The position numbers were made by a program, and so were the translations under genes. Shown here piece after piece: positions 16,179 through 24,940 of a DNA stretch of 52,584 nt. Each line of letters begins with the position of its first letter. Position 1 is the first letter of the stretch. This DNA comes from Nostoc favosum CHAB5714 (GTDB lineage Bacteria; Cyanobacteriota; Cyanobacteriia; Cyanobacteriales; Nostocaceae). The notes below the pieces were generated by a model, which was not told the origin of the DNA, made no database searches, and saw nothing but the letters and a program-made list of their open reading frames with translations. The DNA is taken from positions 1-52,584 of the forward strand of contig NZ_JAIVFQ010000053.1 in the NCBI RefSeq assembly GCF_020829495.1, given 5' to 3'.

Positions 16179-17462
16179 ATGAACCCTGCCCTAACTCAAA
16201 TTGGCGCTCAAATGTCCAACCTGACTGGCGTCAGAGCAATCATGAAGGATATTATCGAAACATTACGAGCGGGTGCAGGGCAGCAGTTTATTAATTTGAG
16301 TGCTGGTAATCCGTTGATTTTGCCAGAGGTAGAACAATTATGGCGGGATTGTACTGCACAGCTTTTGGCTAGCCCCGAATATGGTGAGGTAGTTTGTCGC
16401 TACGGCTCAAGTCAGGGCTATGCACCATTAGTTGAAGCGATCGCCAACGACTTCAACAAACGTTACGGGTTAAACTTAAGCGAACGCAATATCCTCATCA
16501 CCCCCGGTAGTCAAACCCTCTACTTCTACGCTGTGAATAGCTTCGGTGGCTACACCCCTAGCGGCGAGTTAAAACAAATCGTTTTGCCCCTCAGCCCTGA
16601 CTACACAGGTTACGGCGGCCTCTCCTTAGTTCCAAAAGCCTTAACTGCCTACAAACCGACTCTCGATATTGATGAAGCCGCCCACCGATTTAAATATCGC
16701 CCCGACTTCAGCCAACTGGAGATTACAGAAAATACGGGTTGTATCCTCTTCTCTCGCCCTTGTAATCCCACTGGTAATGTCCTCACTGAGGATGAGGTGA
16801 AAAAGATTGCTGCCCTAGCTGCACCTTACAATCTGCCCGTGTTAATTGACTCGGCTTATGCGCCTCCCTTCCCAGCATTGAACTTTACCGAAATGACACC
16901 AGTGTTTGGTGATAACATCCTCCACTGCATGAGTTTATCGAAAGCGGGATTACCAGGAGAAAGGGTTGGTATTGCCATTGGCGATGAAAAGTGGATTGAA
17001 GTGCTGGAGTGTTTCCAAGCAAATATTGGTCTCCATTCTTCACGTTACGGCCAAGCGATCGCAGCTCTTGCAATCAACTCTGGCGCTTTAGTGGAAATTT
17101 CTCACACTGTCATCCGTCCTTTTTACCAAAATAAGTTTACCGTTTTAGAAACCAGCCTAGAACAAGCGATGCCCAAGGATTTACCTTGGTTTCTCCATCG
17201 CGGTGAAGGAGCAATTTTTGCTTGGTTGTGGTTACAGGATTTACCCATCAGTGATTGGGAAGTTTACCAGCAACTTAAGCAAGTAGGTGTGATTATTGTC
17301 CCAGGAAGTAGCTTCTTCCCCGGTTTAGAGGAAGAATGGCCGCACAAGCATCAATGCTTCCGCATCAGCCTTACAGGTACGGATGAAGAGATAGCCACTG
17401 CTATGCAACGTTTAGCAAAAGTGGCTGAAGAAGCTTATAAAGGTGCGGCGGTAACTGCCTGA
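16179..17462 (+). CDS. avtA: valine--pyruvate aminotransferase
   Basis: A 427-residue fold-type I PLP aminotransferase whose family interconverts valine and 2-ketoisovalerate with alanine/pyruvate. It has the Asn-Leu-Ser-Ala-Gly-Asn-Pro start region, Tyr-Gly-Ser-Ser-Gln-Gly, Ser-Arg-Pro-Cys-Asn-Pro-Thr-Gly-Asn-Val and the PLP lysine in Ser-Leu-Ser-Lys-Ala-Gly-Leu-Pro-Gly (Lys255 from this start). A Phe-Arg-Ile-Ser C-terminal motif binds the substrate carboxylate. I prefer the ATG at 16179 because homologues begin Met-Asn-Pro-Ala-Leu; a TTG at 16167 is in frame. The stop codon lies at the start of a dispersed hairpin/heptamer repeat. Confidence 0.9.
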   Translation: MNPALTQIGAQMSNLTGVRAIMKDIIETLRAGAGQQFINLSAGNPLILPEVEQLWRDCTAQLLASPEYGEVVCRYGSSQGYAPLVEAIANDFNKRYGLNLSERNILITPGSQTLYFYAVNSFGGYTPSGELKQIVLPLSPDYTGYGGLSLVPKALTAYKPTLDIDEAAHRFKYRPDFSQLEITENTGCILFSRPCNPTGNVLTEDEVKKIAALAAPYNLPVLIDSAYAPPFPALNFTEMTPVFGDNILHCMSLSKAGLPGERVGIAIGDEKWIEVLECFQANIGLHSSRYGQAIAALAINSGALVEISHTVIRPFYQNKFTVLETSLEQAMPKDLPWFLHRGEGAIFAWLWLQDLPISDWEVYQQLKQVGVIIVPGSSFFPGLEEEWPHKHQCFRISLTGTDEEIATAMQRLAKVAEEAYKGAAVTA

Positions 17463-17555
17463 TTAATCGCGTCTGTACAGGAGTTAGGAGTTATAAGAAC
17501 GCTTTCCCCAATACCCAATGACAAATGACAAATGACAAATGACAAATGACAAATC
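17463..17555. repeat. hairpin half plus ATGACAA heptamer array reaching into rimM
   Basis: GATTAATCGCGTCTGTACAGG and GAGTTAG heptamers copy the repeat at 3970-4010. From 17518 the heptamer ATGACAA is repeated five times, offering five ATG triplets. The first in the rimM frame is followed by a stop after five codons, and only the one at 17539 opens into rimM. Confidence 0.85.
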
Positions 17556-18105
17556 AGATAATTGGCTAGAAATTGGTAAGATTGTTTCCCCTCAAGGATT
17601 GTCTGGAGAATTACGGGTTTATCCTGTATCAGACTTCCCCGAAAGGTTTGAGGTGCCGGGAAAACGTTGGTTGTTGCGTTCAGGTGACACAGAACCGCAA
17701 CCAATCGAATTATTAACAGGACGTTATATCAGTAATAAAAACTTGTATGTGATCAAATTAGCTGGCGTAGAAAATTGCGATCAGGCGGAGGCGTTGCGCG
17801 GTTGTAAGTTAATGGTTCCAGCAAGCGATCGCCCCCAGTTAGGCGAAGATGAATATCATGTCCTCGATTTGATTGGCTTGGAAGTCTTCATGCAAGCATC
17901 TGGCGAACTCGTCGGTACAGTGGTAGATATCATCCCGGCTGGCAATGATTTGTTAGAAGTCAAGTTGCATGAATCATTTGCTACTGACAAAAAGCAAAAG
18001 ACTGTTTTGATTCCATTTGTGGAAGCGATCGCACCAGTAGTAGACTTGATATCTAATCGCATTGAAATCACGCCACCGCCTGGGTTGTTGGAAATTAATA
18101 ATTAG
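17539..18105 (+). CDS. rimM: ribosome maturation factor RimM
   Basis: A 188-residue 30S assembly factor that binds ribosomal protein S19 and helps mature the 3' domain of 16S rRNA. The N-terminal barrel starts Ile-Gly-Lys-Ile-Val-Ser-Pro-Gln-Gly-Leu-Ser-Gly-Glu-Leu-Arg-Val. The C-terminal PRC barrel has Tyr-His-Val-Leu-Asp-Leu-Ile-Gly-Leu-Glu-Val and ends Val-Leu-Ile-Pro-Phe-Val-Glu-Ala-Ile-Ala-Pro-Val-Val-Asp. The first five residues are encoded by heptamer repeat DNA, and no clear ribosome site is seen, so the initiating ATG may vary between strains. The usual partners trmD, rpsP and rplS are not adjacent. Confidence 0.93.
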   Translation: MTNDKSDNWLEIGKIVSPQGLSGELRVYPVSDFPERFEVPGKRWLLRSGDTEPQPIELLTGRYISNKNLYVIKLAGVENCDQAEALRGCKLMVPASDRPQLGEDEYHVLDLIGLEVFMQASGELVGTVVDIIPAGNDLLEVKLHESFATDKKQKTVLIPFVEAIAPVVDLISNRIEITPPPGLLEINN

Positions 18106-18225
18106 ATCGTTAATTGATCTGCCTGTAGCTATTTTTGCTGTACTGGATACTTCAAGGGAAAGCAAAGCTTAAGGCATGAGAAAATTAGACTACACACTCT
18201 ATCTATCAATCCAGGAAATGTGGCA

Positions 18226-18480
18226 ATGCCAGAAAAACCAACAGCAACTATTCACAGGCAACTGCTAGAAATATTGTCCCAATTGCCCAAGTCTAGTCAA
18301 GAAGAAGTATTAGATTTTGCTATCTCTCTCCAGAAAAAAAAACTAACTCAGCATTGGGATGCTATTTCTGATGTCGATGCTGCTGCACTGAAAACTGAGT
18401 TTGCTAATGAAGATTTAGCTTTTGCAGAATCCGTTTTAACTGATTATCTCTCCCAGCTTCAGCAAGAGGACGCAATTTGA
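18226..18480 (+). CDS. antitoxin of a MazF-type toxin-antitoxin pair
   Basis: An 84-residue acidic protein with Leu-Leu-Glu-Ile-Leu-Ser-Gln-Leu-Pro near the start and Glu-Glu-Val-Leu-Asp-Phe-Ala, like the DUF2281 group of small antitoxins, followed by an acidic C-terminal helix likely to wrap the toxin. The ATG at 18226 has AGGAAA nine bases upstream; a GTG at 18220 is also in frame. Its TGA overlaps the ATG of the MazF gene, so the two are translationally coupled. Antitoxin role is inferred mainly from this arrangement. Confidence 0.7.
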   Translation: MPEKPTATIHRQLLEILSQLPKSSQEEVLDFAISLQKKKLTQHWDAISDVDAAALKTEFANEDLAFAESVLTDYLSQLQQEDAI

Positions 18481-18839
18481 TGCGAGGAGATGTTTATTTA
18501 GCTGATTTGAATCCGAGTAGAGGCTCAGAGCAAGCAGGTATCCGACCAGTTATCATTGTTCAGCGAGATCGACTAGCTCAGTTTACAACAACATCTGTAG
18601 TAGTTCCTTTAACCACTAATCTGCGACGCGCTATTATACCAGGTACAATTGTCATACCTTCAGGTGAAGGCGGTTTAACGCAAGAGTCAGTGGTACTTTC
18701 TTATCAAATAGTTGTTATCGATAGGCAGCGATTAATCCGAAAATTAGGAACTCTTTCTACTAATTATTTATTAATGCTAAAAGTGGCATTAGATTACACT
18801 TTACAACTAGATAATTATGACGAAGAAAATGCCGATTGA
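18480..18839 (+). CDS. mazF: type II toxin, MazF/PemK family mRNA endonuclease
   Basis: A 119-residue toxin with the MazF signature: Arg-Gly-Asp-Val-Tyr near the start, Asp-Leu-Asn-Pro-Ser-Arg-Gly-Ser-Glu-Gln-Ala-Gly-Ile-Arg-Pro-Val-Ile-Ile-Val, then Val-Val-Pro-Leu-Thr-Thr and the Ser-Val-Val-Leu-Ser-Tyr-Gln strand. The conserved Arg of Gly-Ile-Arg-Pro and the Thr of Pro-Leu-Thr are the catalytic positions expected for ribonucleolytic cleavage. The ATG overlaps the antitoxin stop by one base; a TTG three bases upstream is possible. The protein appears complete. Confidence 0.9.
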   Translation: MRGDVYLADLNPSRGSEQAGIRPVIIVQRDRLAQFTTTSVVVPLTTNLRRAIIPGTIVIPSGEGGLTQESVVLSYQIVVIDRQRLIRKLGTLSTNYLLMLKVALDYTLQLDNYDEENAD

Positions 18840-18972
18840 TAGTATTAATCAATAGCTTTAGATGTAGCCCATAGTAGACATCACTTTCCATCCTGTGCCC
18901 AAAACCAAGGAATTTAGCCACAAAGGCTGAAAAAATTTATCATCGGTTAGATGGCCATCATCTGGAAAACAG

Positions 18973-18986
18973 GTACAATTGCTTAC
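18973..18986 (+). promoter_or_regulatory. candidate NtcA site upstream of xfp
   Basis: GTACAATTGCTTAC matches the NtcA consensus GTA-N8-TAC exactly. A TGTAAT hexamer begins 22 bases after the TAC, near the spacing of NtcA-activated promoters. The implied transcript would begin only a few bases before the xfp ATG at 19027, which weakens the activator reading; repression or chance is possible. Confidence 0.35.
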
Positions 18987-19026
18987 TGATGAATCCATCA
19001 AAATCCTTTTGTAATGGAGTGTCGAA

Positions 19027-21408
19027 ATGACATTAGCAACGACTCCACAAACAAAGCCTTTAACAGATGAAGAATTACGTAAGATAAATGCCTACTGGCG
19101 TGCAGCTAACTATCTTTCGGTTGGGCAGATATATCTACTCGACAATCCGCTACTGAGAGAACCGCTAAAGCTGGAACACGTCAAACCCAGACTTTTAGGG
19201 CACTGGGGAACAACGCCAGGGCTGAACTTTATCTATGTTCACCTGAATCGGCTCATCAAAAAATATGATCTAAACACGATCTATATTGCTGGCCCTGGTC
19301 ATGGAGGCCCAGGACTGGTAGCCAATACCTACCTAGAAGGCACTTACACCGAGTATTATCACAACATCTCCCAGGATGCTGAAGGAATCCAGAAACTCTT
19401 CAAGCAATTCTCTTTCCCCGGTGGTATTCCCAGCCACGTTGCACCGGAAACCCCTGGTTCGATCCACGAAGGCGGGGAACTAGGTTATGCCCTCGTCCAC
19501 GCTTTCGGTGCTGCCTTTGATAACCCTGACTTGATCGTTGCTGCTGTTGTGGGTGACGGCGAAGCGGAAACAGGTGCTTTAGCAACTAGCTGGCATTCCA
19601 ATAAGTTTCTTAACCCCGTGCATGATGGGGCTGTACTTCCGATCCTGCACCTGAATGGATATAAAATTGCTAACCCAACAGTACTGGCACGCATCAGCCA
19701 TGAGGAATTAGAAAGCTTATTTGTAGGCTATGGCTACAAGCCATACTTCGTCGAAGGTGATGATCCCGCAGATGTCCACCAGCAGATGGCGGCGACTCTA
19801 GATATAGCGATCGCCGAAATTCAAAGCATCCAAAGAGAAGCCCGCGTACATGGTTTCAGCGAACGTCCCCAGTGGCCAATGATTGTCTTGAAAACCCCCA
19901 AAGGTTGGACAGGCCCCAAGGAAGTCGATGGCAAAAAAACAGAAGGTTCTTGGCGATCGCACCAAGTTCCCTTTGGCAACATAGCCAAACAGCCAGAACA
20001 TCTGAAACTCCTAGAAGATTGGATGAAGAGTTACAAACCAGAAGAACTCTTCGACGCTAACGGCACACTGATTCCCGAACTAGCAGAACTGGCTCCCAAA
20101 GGTCATCGACGCATGGGTGACAATCCCCACGCTAACGGCGGTCTTTTGCTGCGCGACCTGAAGATGCCCGACTTTCAAAAGTATGCCGTAGATGTTCTCA
20201 AACCAGGGCAAGCGATCGCTGAAGCTACCCAAGTTGCAGGAAAATTCCTGCGGGATATCATGCAACTTAACCAAGAAAGCCGCAACTTCCGCATCGTTGG
20301 CCCTGATGAAACGGTATCAAATCGCTTAGGCGCTGTGCTAGAAGTCACAGACCGGGATTGGGCAGCACAGATCCTCCCAGAAGATGACCACCTTTCCCCC
20401 GACGGTCGGGTGATGGAAATTCTCAGCGAAACTAATTGTCAAGGATGGTTAGAAGGCTACCTCCTCACAGGACGCCACGGGTTTTTCTCTTGCTACGAGG
20501 CGTTTATCCACATCATTGACTCGATGTTCAATCAGCACGCCAAATGGCTGAAAACGACCAGACATATTCCCTGGCGTAAACCAATAGCTTCCCTCAATTA
20601 TCTACTCACCTCCCACGTTTGGCGGCAAGACCACAACGGTTTCTCTCACCAAGACCCCGGTTTTATTGACCATGTAATCAACAAAAAAGCAGAAATCGTT
20701 CGCGTGTATTTGCCCCCCGATGCCAACACTCTGCTATCGGTAACTGACCATTGTTTAAGAAGCCGCAACTATGTCAACGTCATCGTTGCCGGAAAGCAAC
20801 CAGCATTGCAATACCTAAATATGGATGCTGCTATCAAGCACTGCACCAAAGGCATCGGTATTTGGGAATGGGCAAGCAACGACCAAGGCGGCGATCCAGA
20901 TGTAGTGATGGCTTGTGCTGGGGATATTCCCACCTTAGAAACTTTAGCGGCTGTGGACATTCTGCGCCAGCACTTCCCTGAGTTAAAGGTGCGGGTAGTG
21001 AACGTAGTCGATTTGATGACACTACAGCCAAAAAGCGAACATCCGCACGGTTTGAGCGAAAAAGACTTTGACACGATTTTCACCACCGATAAACACATTA
21101 TCTTCGCCTTTCATGGCTATCCCTGGTTGATTCATCGCTTAACCTATCGCCACACTAACCACAATCAACTGCATGTGCGTGGTTACAAGGAAGAAGGAAC
21201 TACCACTACCCCCTTTGATATGGTTGTGCTTAACGAGCTTGATCGCTTCCATCTAGTAATGGACGTAATTGATCGTGTACCAAAGCTAGGATATAGGGCA
21301 GCTTATGTCAAACAGCAGTTGCAAGATAAGCTGATCGAACACAAACATTACATTGAGAAGTACGGCGACGATATGCCGGAAATTCGTGATTGGAAGTGGC
21401 CCTATTAA
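19027..21408 (+). CDS. xfp: xylulose-5-phosphate/fructose-6-phosphate phosphoketolase
   Basis: A 793-residue thiamine-diphosphate enzyme that splits xylulose-5-P or fructose-6-P with phosphate into acetyl-P plus glyceraldehyde-3-P or erythrose-4-P. Seen are Gly-Pro-Gly-His-Gly-Gly-Pro, Ser-Phe-Pro-Gly-Gly-Ile-Pro-Ser-His, the ThDP motif Gly-Asp-Gly-Glu-Ala-Glu-Thr-Gly, and the C-terminal Gly-Tyr-Lys-Glu-Glu-Gly-Thr-Thr-Thr-Thr-Pro-Phe. Length and motifs are canonical. No acetate kinase follows. A GTA-N8-TAC site lies upstream. The phosphoketolase route would feed acetyl-P during dark or carbon-excess metabolism; that role is inference. Confidence 0.95.
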   Translation: MTLATTPQTKPLTDEELRKINAYWRAANYLSVGQIYLLDNPLLREPLKLEHVKPRLLGHWGTTPGLNFIYVHLNRLIKKYDLNTIYIAGPGHGGPGLVANTYLEGTYTEYYHNISQDAEGIQKLFKQFSFPGGIPSHVAPETPGSIHEGGELGYALVHAFGAAFDNPDLIVAAVVGDGEAETGALATSWHSNKFLNPVHDGAVLPILHLNGYKIANPTVLARISHEELESLFVGYGYKPYFVEGDDPADVHQQMAATLDIAIAEIQSIQREARVHGFSERPQWPMIVLKTPKGWTGPKEVDGKKTEGSWRSHQVPFGNIAKQPEHLKLLEDWMKSYKPEELFDANGTLIPELAELAPKGHRRMGDNPHANGGLLLRDLKMPDFQKYAVDVLKPGQAIAEATQVAGKFLRDIMQLNQESRNFRIVGPDETVSNRLGAVLEVTDRDWAAQILPEDDHLSPDGRVMEILSETNCQGWLEGYLLTGRHGFFSCYEAFIHIIDSMFNQHAKWLKTTRHIPWRKPIASLNYLLTSHVWRQDHNGFSHQDPGFIDHVINKKAEIVRVYLPPDANTLLSVTDHCLRSRNYVNVIVAGKQPALQYLNMDAAIKHCTKGIGIWEWASNDQGGDPDVVMACAGDIPTLETLAAVDILRQHFPELKVRVVNVVDLMTLQPKSEHPHGLSEKDFDTIFTTDKHIIFAFHGYPWLIHRLTYRHTNHNQLHVRGYKEEGTTTTPFDMVVLNELDRFHLVMDVIDRVPKLGYRAAYVKQQLQDKLIEHKHYIEKYGDDMPEIRDWKWPY

Positions 21409-21800
21409 CTAATTACTAATTCGTAATTCGTAATTCGTAGTGAAGAATTCAATTACGAATTACGAATTATTTTAACCTCTTCTCTCTGTGTTCTCTGTGT
21501 CTCTGTGGTTGAAATAATTACTGTTTAACCGCAGAGGCAGAGAGAACGCTGAGAAAAACAATCTTATTTTACATTCCTAACTCAGGCGTAGGTTGGGTTG
21601 AGGAACGTAGACCCAAAGGGGCTTCCCGCAGGGTAACCCAACATTATCAAGCCTTTGTTGGGTAACGCTTATGCTCACCCCAACCTACTATTCTTCTTAA
21701 CCCAAGCGTATTGGCTTATATGGGCCAATATACTTAGGTTAATGGAATTTATCTGTTAAGGTAGGCTGTTCTTGAGTAAGAGGAGAAGTTAAAATCTTGT
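21409..21800. repeat. decamer hairpin and GTAGGTTGGGTT palindromic repeat
   Basis: ATTCGTAATT decamers and their inverse (21417-21467) can form a hairpin directly after xfp and might act as a terminator. Bases 21588-21690 hold a GTAGGTTGGGTT...CCCAACCTAC inverted repeat related to the insert at 46350-46430. No gene is seen. Confidence 0.6.
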
Positions 21801-21804
21801 GTAT

Positions 21805-22046
21805 CCACCTCAAATACTCATTCATCCACCTCAGATACTCATTCATCCACCTCAGATACTCATTCATCCACCTCAAATACTCATTCATCCACCTCAAATA
21901 CTCATTCATCCACCTCAGATACTCATTCATCCACCTCAGATACTCATTCATCCACCTCAAATACTCATTCATCCACCTCAGATACTCATTCATCCACCTC
22001 AAATACTCATTCATCCACCTCAGATACTCATTCATCCACCTCAGAA
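21805..22046. repeat. 21-bp minisatellite, about 12 copies
   Basis: The unit CATTCATCCACCTCARATAC plus T repeats about twelve times with an A/G polymorphism. Because 21 is a multiple of three and the unit has no stop in several frames, both strands show long artificial open frames, for example Met-Asn-Glu-Tyr-Leu-Arg-Trp repeats on the minus strand. I see no ribosome site or flanking coding sequence and treat the array as noncoding. Confidence 0.9.
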
Positions 22047-22235
22047 CTCCTCACTCTTAATTCCTAACTCAGCACTCAGCAATTTTGGGTTGGTCGAGTA
22101 CTAGTGAACCCTAAAAGCATTTGCATAAATTTTTAACCTTCCAGTGAAAAATACCTTAAGTTACTTAATGCATCAAACGCTACCCACTTTTATGGTTAGC
22201 GCTAAGATAGCTATGTATTTTTTGGAAGTATAAAT

Positions 22236-23882
22236 ATGGCTCAGACTTTTTATGTAAATCCAGTATCAGGCAAAGATACCAACCTTGGTAGCCAACAAGC
22301 CCCATTCAAAACTATTACGCAAGCCCTTAAGGTATCTACAGATAACACCAAGATTCAACTAGCAGAAGGTAATTACAATGCTGCTAGCGGTGAAGTCTTT
22401 CCGCTAACGGTTCCATCTGGCGTGACTGTGGTTGGTAATGAAACCAATAAAGGCAATGGTATTTTGATTGAAGGGAGTGGTAGCTACCTGAGCCGTACTT
22501 TTGCTGGTCAGAATGTAACATTTGTGCTACTGGATAAAGCCGAAGTGCGGGGGGTGACTGTAACAAATTTGGCTAGCCGTGGTAGTGGTGTTTGGATTGA
22601 ATCAACTGCCCCTACTGTTGCTAATAGCACCTTCACAAAGTGTAAGCGGGAGGGAGTTTTTACTACAGGCGATGCTAATCCAGTTATTCTAGGTAATGTG
22701 TTTAGTGAGAATGCAGCCAATGGAATTGCGATCGCTAAAAATTCTAAAGGTCAAATTATAGATAATACCTGCTTAAAAACAGGTTTTGGCATTGCCATTA
22801 GTGATACTGCATCACCCACCCTTCGAGATAACAGAACTTACGAAAACCGTTCTGGAATTGTCATCTCTGGCAGCGCTCGTCCTGTATTGCGTAACAATGT
22901 CTGCGAAAATAACACTGACGATGGTATCACAGTAATCGGAACTGCCCTACCAGATATCGGCAGTGCCAATAACTTAGGAGGCAATACTTTACGCAATAAC
23001 GGTAAATTTAATTTGCAAAATGCCAGTTCCAACAAGCTGGTTTCTGTGGGGAATAAAATAGATACGTCTAAAGTCACAGGAAACGTAGAGTTTGCAGATA
23101 GTTCGGTTCCAACACCGACACCTACTCCCACCCCAACACCCACGCCTACTCCCACCCCAACACCGACACCTACTCCCACTCCAATACCGACACCCACTCC
23201 CACTCCAACACCGACACCCACTCCCACCCCAATACCGACACCTACTCCCACCCCAACACCGACACCTACTCCCACTCCAACACCGACACCCACTCCCACG
23301 CCCACTATAGAATTAACGGATATTGCGAATCATTGGGCAGGTGGGTTTATTCGGGAATTAGTCAAATTGGGGATAGTTAATGGTTTTCCCGATCGCACAT
23401 TTAAACCGGATGCTACGATGACACGGGCGCAATACGCTGCATTACTGGTAAAAGCTTTCAACCCACCGCCAAAGCGCCCCGTGATCAAATTCAAAGATGT
23501 ACCAGCAGACTTCTGGGCATCCAAGGTAATTCAGCAGGCATATCAAGGTTCATTTCTCTCTGGTTTTCCTGACAATACCTTCGCCCCCAACAAAAATATC
23601 CAGCGCGTGCAAGTGATTGTCTCCCTGGTGAACGGATTGGGGTTATCTGCTGATGGTACAGCATCTATCAAAGCTTTTGATGACCAAGCAAAGATTCCTG
23701 AATATGCCAAGGATGAGGTAGTAAAAGCTATAGACAAGGGGATTATTGTCAATCACCCGAACGTCAAACAACTCAATCCTACCCGCGATGCTACACGCGC
23801 TGAGGTAACGGTGATGGTATACCAAGCCTTGGTAGACGCTGGTCGTGTAGCTGCGATTGACTCGCCTTATATTGTTACTTAA
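22236..23882 (+). CDS. beta-helix (DUF1565) protein with Pro-Thr linker and SLH domains
   Basis: A 548-residue surface-type protein. Residues 1-285 begin Phe-Tyr-Val-Asn-Pro-Val-Ser-Gly-Lys-Asp and continue as short Asn-rich coils typical of DUF1565/right-handed beta-helix folds. Residues about 290-358 are an almost pure Pro-Thr linker. Residues 360-548 hold three SLH domains (Asp-Ile-Ala-Asn-His-Trp-Ala, Gly-Phe-Pro-Asp-x-Thr-Phe-x-Pro), the last diverged. SLH domains bind cell wall or anchor outer-membrane proteins in cyanobacteria. No N-terminal signal peptide is apparent, so export is unexplained. Its stop codon overlaps the first base of a mobile element, so the end of the protein may have been shaped by insertion. 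Confidence 0.85.
   Translation: MAQTFYVNPVSGKDTNLGSQQAPFKTITQALKVSTDNTKIQLAEGNYNAASGEVFPLTVPSGVTVVGNETNKGNGILIEGSGSYLSRTFAGQNVTFVLLDKAEVRGVTVTNLASRGSGVWIESTAPTVANSTFTKCKREGVFTTGDANPVILGNVFSENAANGIAIAKNSKGQIIDNTCLKTGFGIAISDTASPTLRDNRTYENRSGIVISGSARPVLRNNVCENNTDDGITVIGTALPDIGSANNLGGNTLRNNGKFNLQNASSNKLVSVGNKIDTSKVTGNVEFADSSVPTPTPTPTPTPTPTPTPTPTPTPTPIPTPTPTPTPTPTPTPIPTPTPTPTPTPTPTPTPTPTPTPTIELTDIANHWAGGFIRELVKLGIVNGFPDRTFKPDATMTRAQYAALLVKAFNPPPKRPVIKFKDVPADFWASKVIQQAYQGSFLSGFPDNTFAPNKNIQRVQVIVSLVNGLGLSADGTASIKAFDDQAKIPEYAKDEVVKAIDKGIIVNHPNVKQLNPTRDATRAEVTVMVYQALVDAGRVAAIDSPYIVT
23106..23310 (+). repeat. Pro-Thr coding microsatellite
   Basis: About 200 bases of CCNACN hexamers, arranged in higher-order 12-30-bp units with occasional ATA (Ile) codons, encode the flexible linker. 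Length changes by slippage would remain in frame in whole hexamers. Confidence 0.9.
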
Positions 23883-24030
23883 TATCATGTTCGCATAATT
23901 AGTTATGATTTCCACAGTCGTTGCACCCCACCCCTTAATCCCCTCCCCGCAAGCGGGGAGGGGAGACGAAGCGTAGCTTTGGCGGGGTGGGGTTCTTCGG
24001 GTTTAACAAGTAATCAAGCGAACATGATAT
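23882..24030. mobile_element. ATATCATG-family MITE, copy 1
   Basis: A 149-bp element with ends ATATCATGTTCGC and GCGAACATGATAT. The interior is a GC-rich palindrome (CCCCTCCCCGC...GCGGGGAGGGG) followed by AGCTTTGGCGGGGTGGGG. The element can fold into one long hairpin and has no gene. Other copies are at 27840, 42408, 48065, 51173 and 52278. Confidence 0.85.
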
Positions 24031-24163
24031 AATTGGTAAAATAATTTGTTTTGCAAAATTGCATGATTTCTGTAGGGGCAATTAATGAATTGCCCTTACA
24101 AAAAGGGTTCTAAATTAAGCAGAGCAAATTCATACTTAATTTCAAAAAGGTGGTTTTTAATTA

Positions 24164-24940
24164 CTACTCGAACGGAGGCAAATTATTCGGGTCAATACCC
24201 TGAGATTGCAAATAAGCAATCAGTCGTTCTTTTTGCTGGCGTTCTTGTTCGGCGCGTTGACGTTCTTGTTCGGCGCGTTGGCGTTCTTGTTCAATCTGTT
24301 CCACAGCCCACGGTAATAAATTACCAGCTTGATCCCACCAGCGCAACCAATAGCCAGTGCGAGCTTCTTTTGTTCCTTGCCAAGTTCCCAAAAATAAGCC
24401 CATTACATCAATCCAATGACGACCATTTTCGTCAGGTTGCTTTAACTCATAACGTTTATTTTCCAGTTGATAATATTCTAATAAACCGCCATCTGGTTCA
24501 AAAATTATGTAGATGGGAATCTGCAAAATTTGCTCGTAGAAATACCATTTTCCTGGTGGATAAGTTCGCTTTACCGAATATTCTCCACCTTCAGTATCCG
24601 ATAGAAATTCGATGGCGATCGCTGGAATATCTCCTTCTAAATTAGGTGTATAGCTTTTGCGATTACCCACAACTTGATTAACCGATGGTACATAAACCCA
24701 GTCAGGTGCTTTAGCAATAAATTGCCCGTTGACTGTCGCACAAAGACCAAAGTTGGAAGCTATCAACATTTGGGGTTGGATGAATCCACTGATTTCTAAG
24801 CTTTCACGCAAAGCACCAGCCAAAAGTGGCTGACCTGTATTCTCCACTGGTTCATCCTCTAGTTTAAAATCCTTGGGTAAGGCTTCCCAAGAGATTACCA
24901 GTTCAGTTTGGGATTTGGCTTCACTGAGTTGGGTTGCCAT
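24164..24940 (-). CDS. Uma2 family endonuclease (DUF820) with coiled-coil tail
   Basis: A 258-residue protein of the restriction-endonuclease-like Uma2 family, highly multiplied in cyanobacteria and of unsettled function. Visible are Tyr-Val-Pro-Ser, the core Asp-Ile-Pro-Ala-Ile-Ala-Ile-Glu-Phe-Leu-Ser, then Lys-x-x-x-Tyr and Ile-Pro-Ile-Tyr-Ile-Ile-Phe-Glu-Pro. These form the Asp, Glu-x-Lys-like active-site region. Residues about 205-245 are a Glu/Gln/Arg coiled coil built of a repeated seven-residue motif (Arg-Ala-Glu-Gln-Glu-Arg-Gln), also seen as a 21-bp DNA repeat at 24235-24300. I chose the ATG at 24940; a GTG two codons upstream is possible. Confidence 0.85.
   Translation of the reverse strand: MATQLSEAKSQTELVISWEALPKDFKLEDEPVENTGQPLLAGALRESLEISGFIQPQMLIASNFGLCATVNGQFIAKAPDWVYVPSVNQVVGNRKSYTPNLEGDIPAIAIEFLSDTEGGEYSVKRTYPPGKWYFYEQILQIPIYIIFEPDGGLLEYYQLENKRYELKQPDENGRHWIDVMGLFLGTWQGTKEARTGYWLRWWDQAGNLLPWAVEQIEQERQRAEQERQRAEQERQQKERLIAYLQSQGIDPNNLPPFE

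Noticed and set aside
21739..22104. Heptapeptide-repeat open frames on both strands
   Set aside because: They result from a stop-free 21-bp minisatellite; no ribosome site or conserved flank supports translation.
22838..23305. 155-residue Gly-Val repeat frame on the minus strand
   Set aside because: It is the shadow of the Pro-Thr linker codons of the beta-helix/SLH gene.
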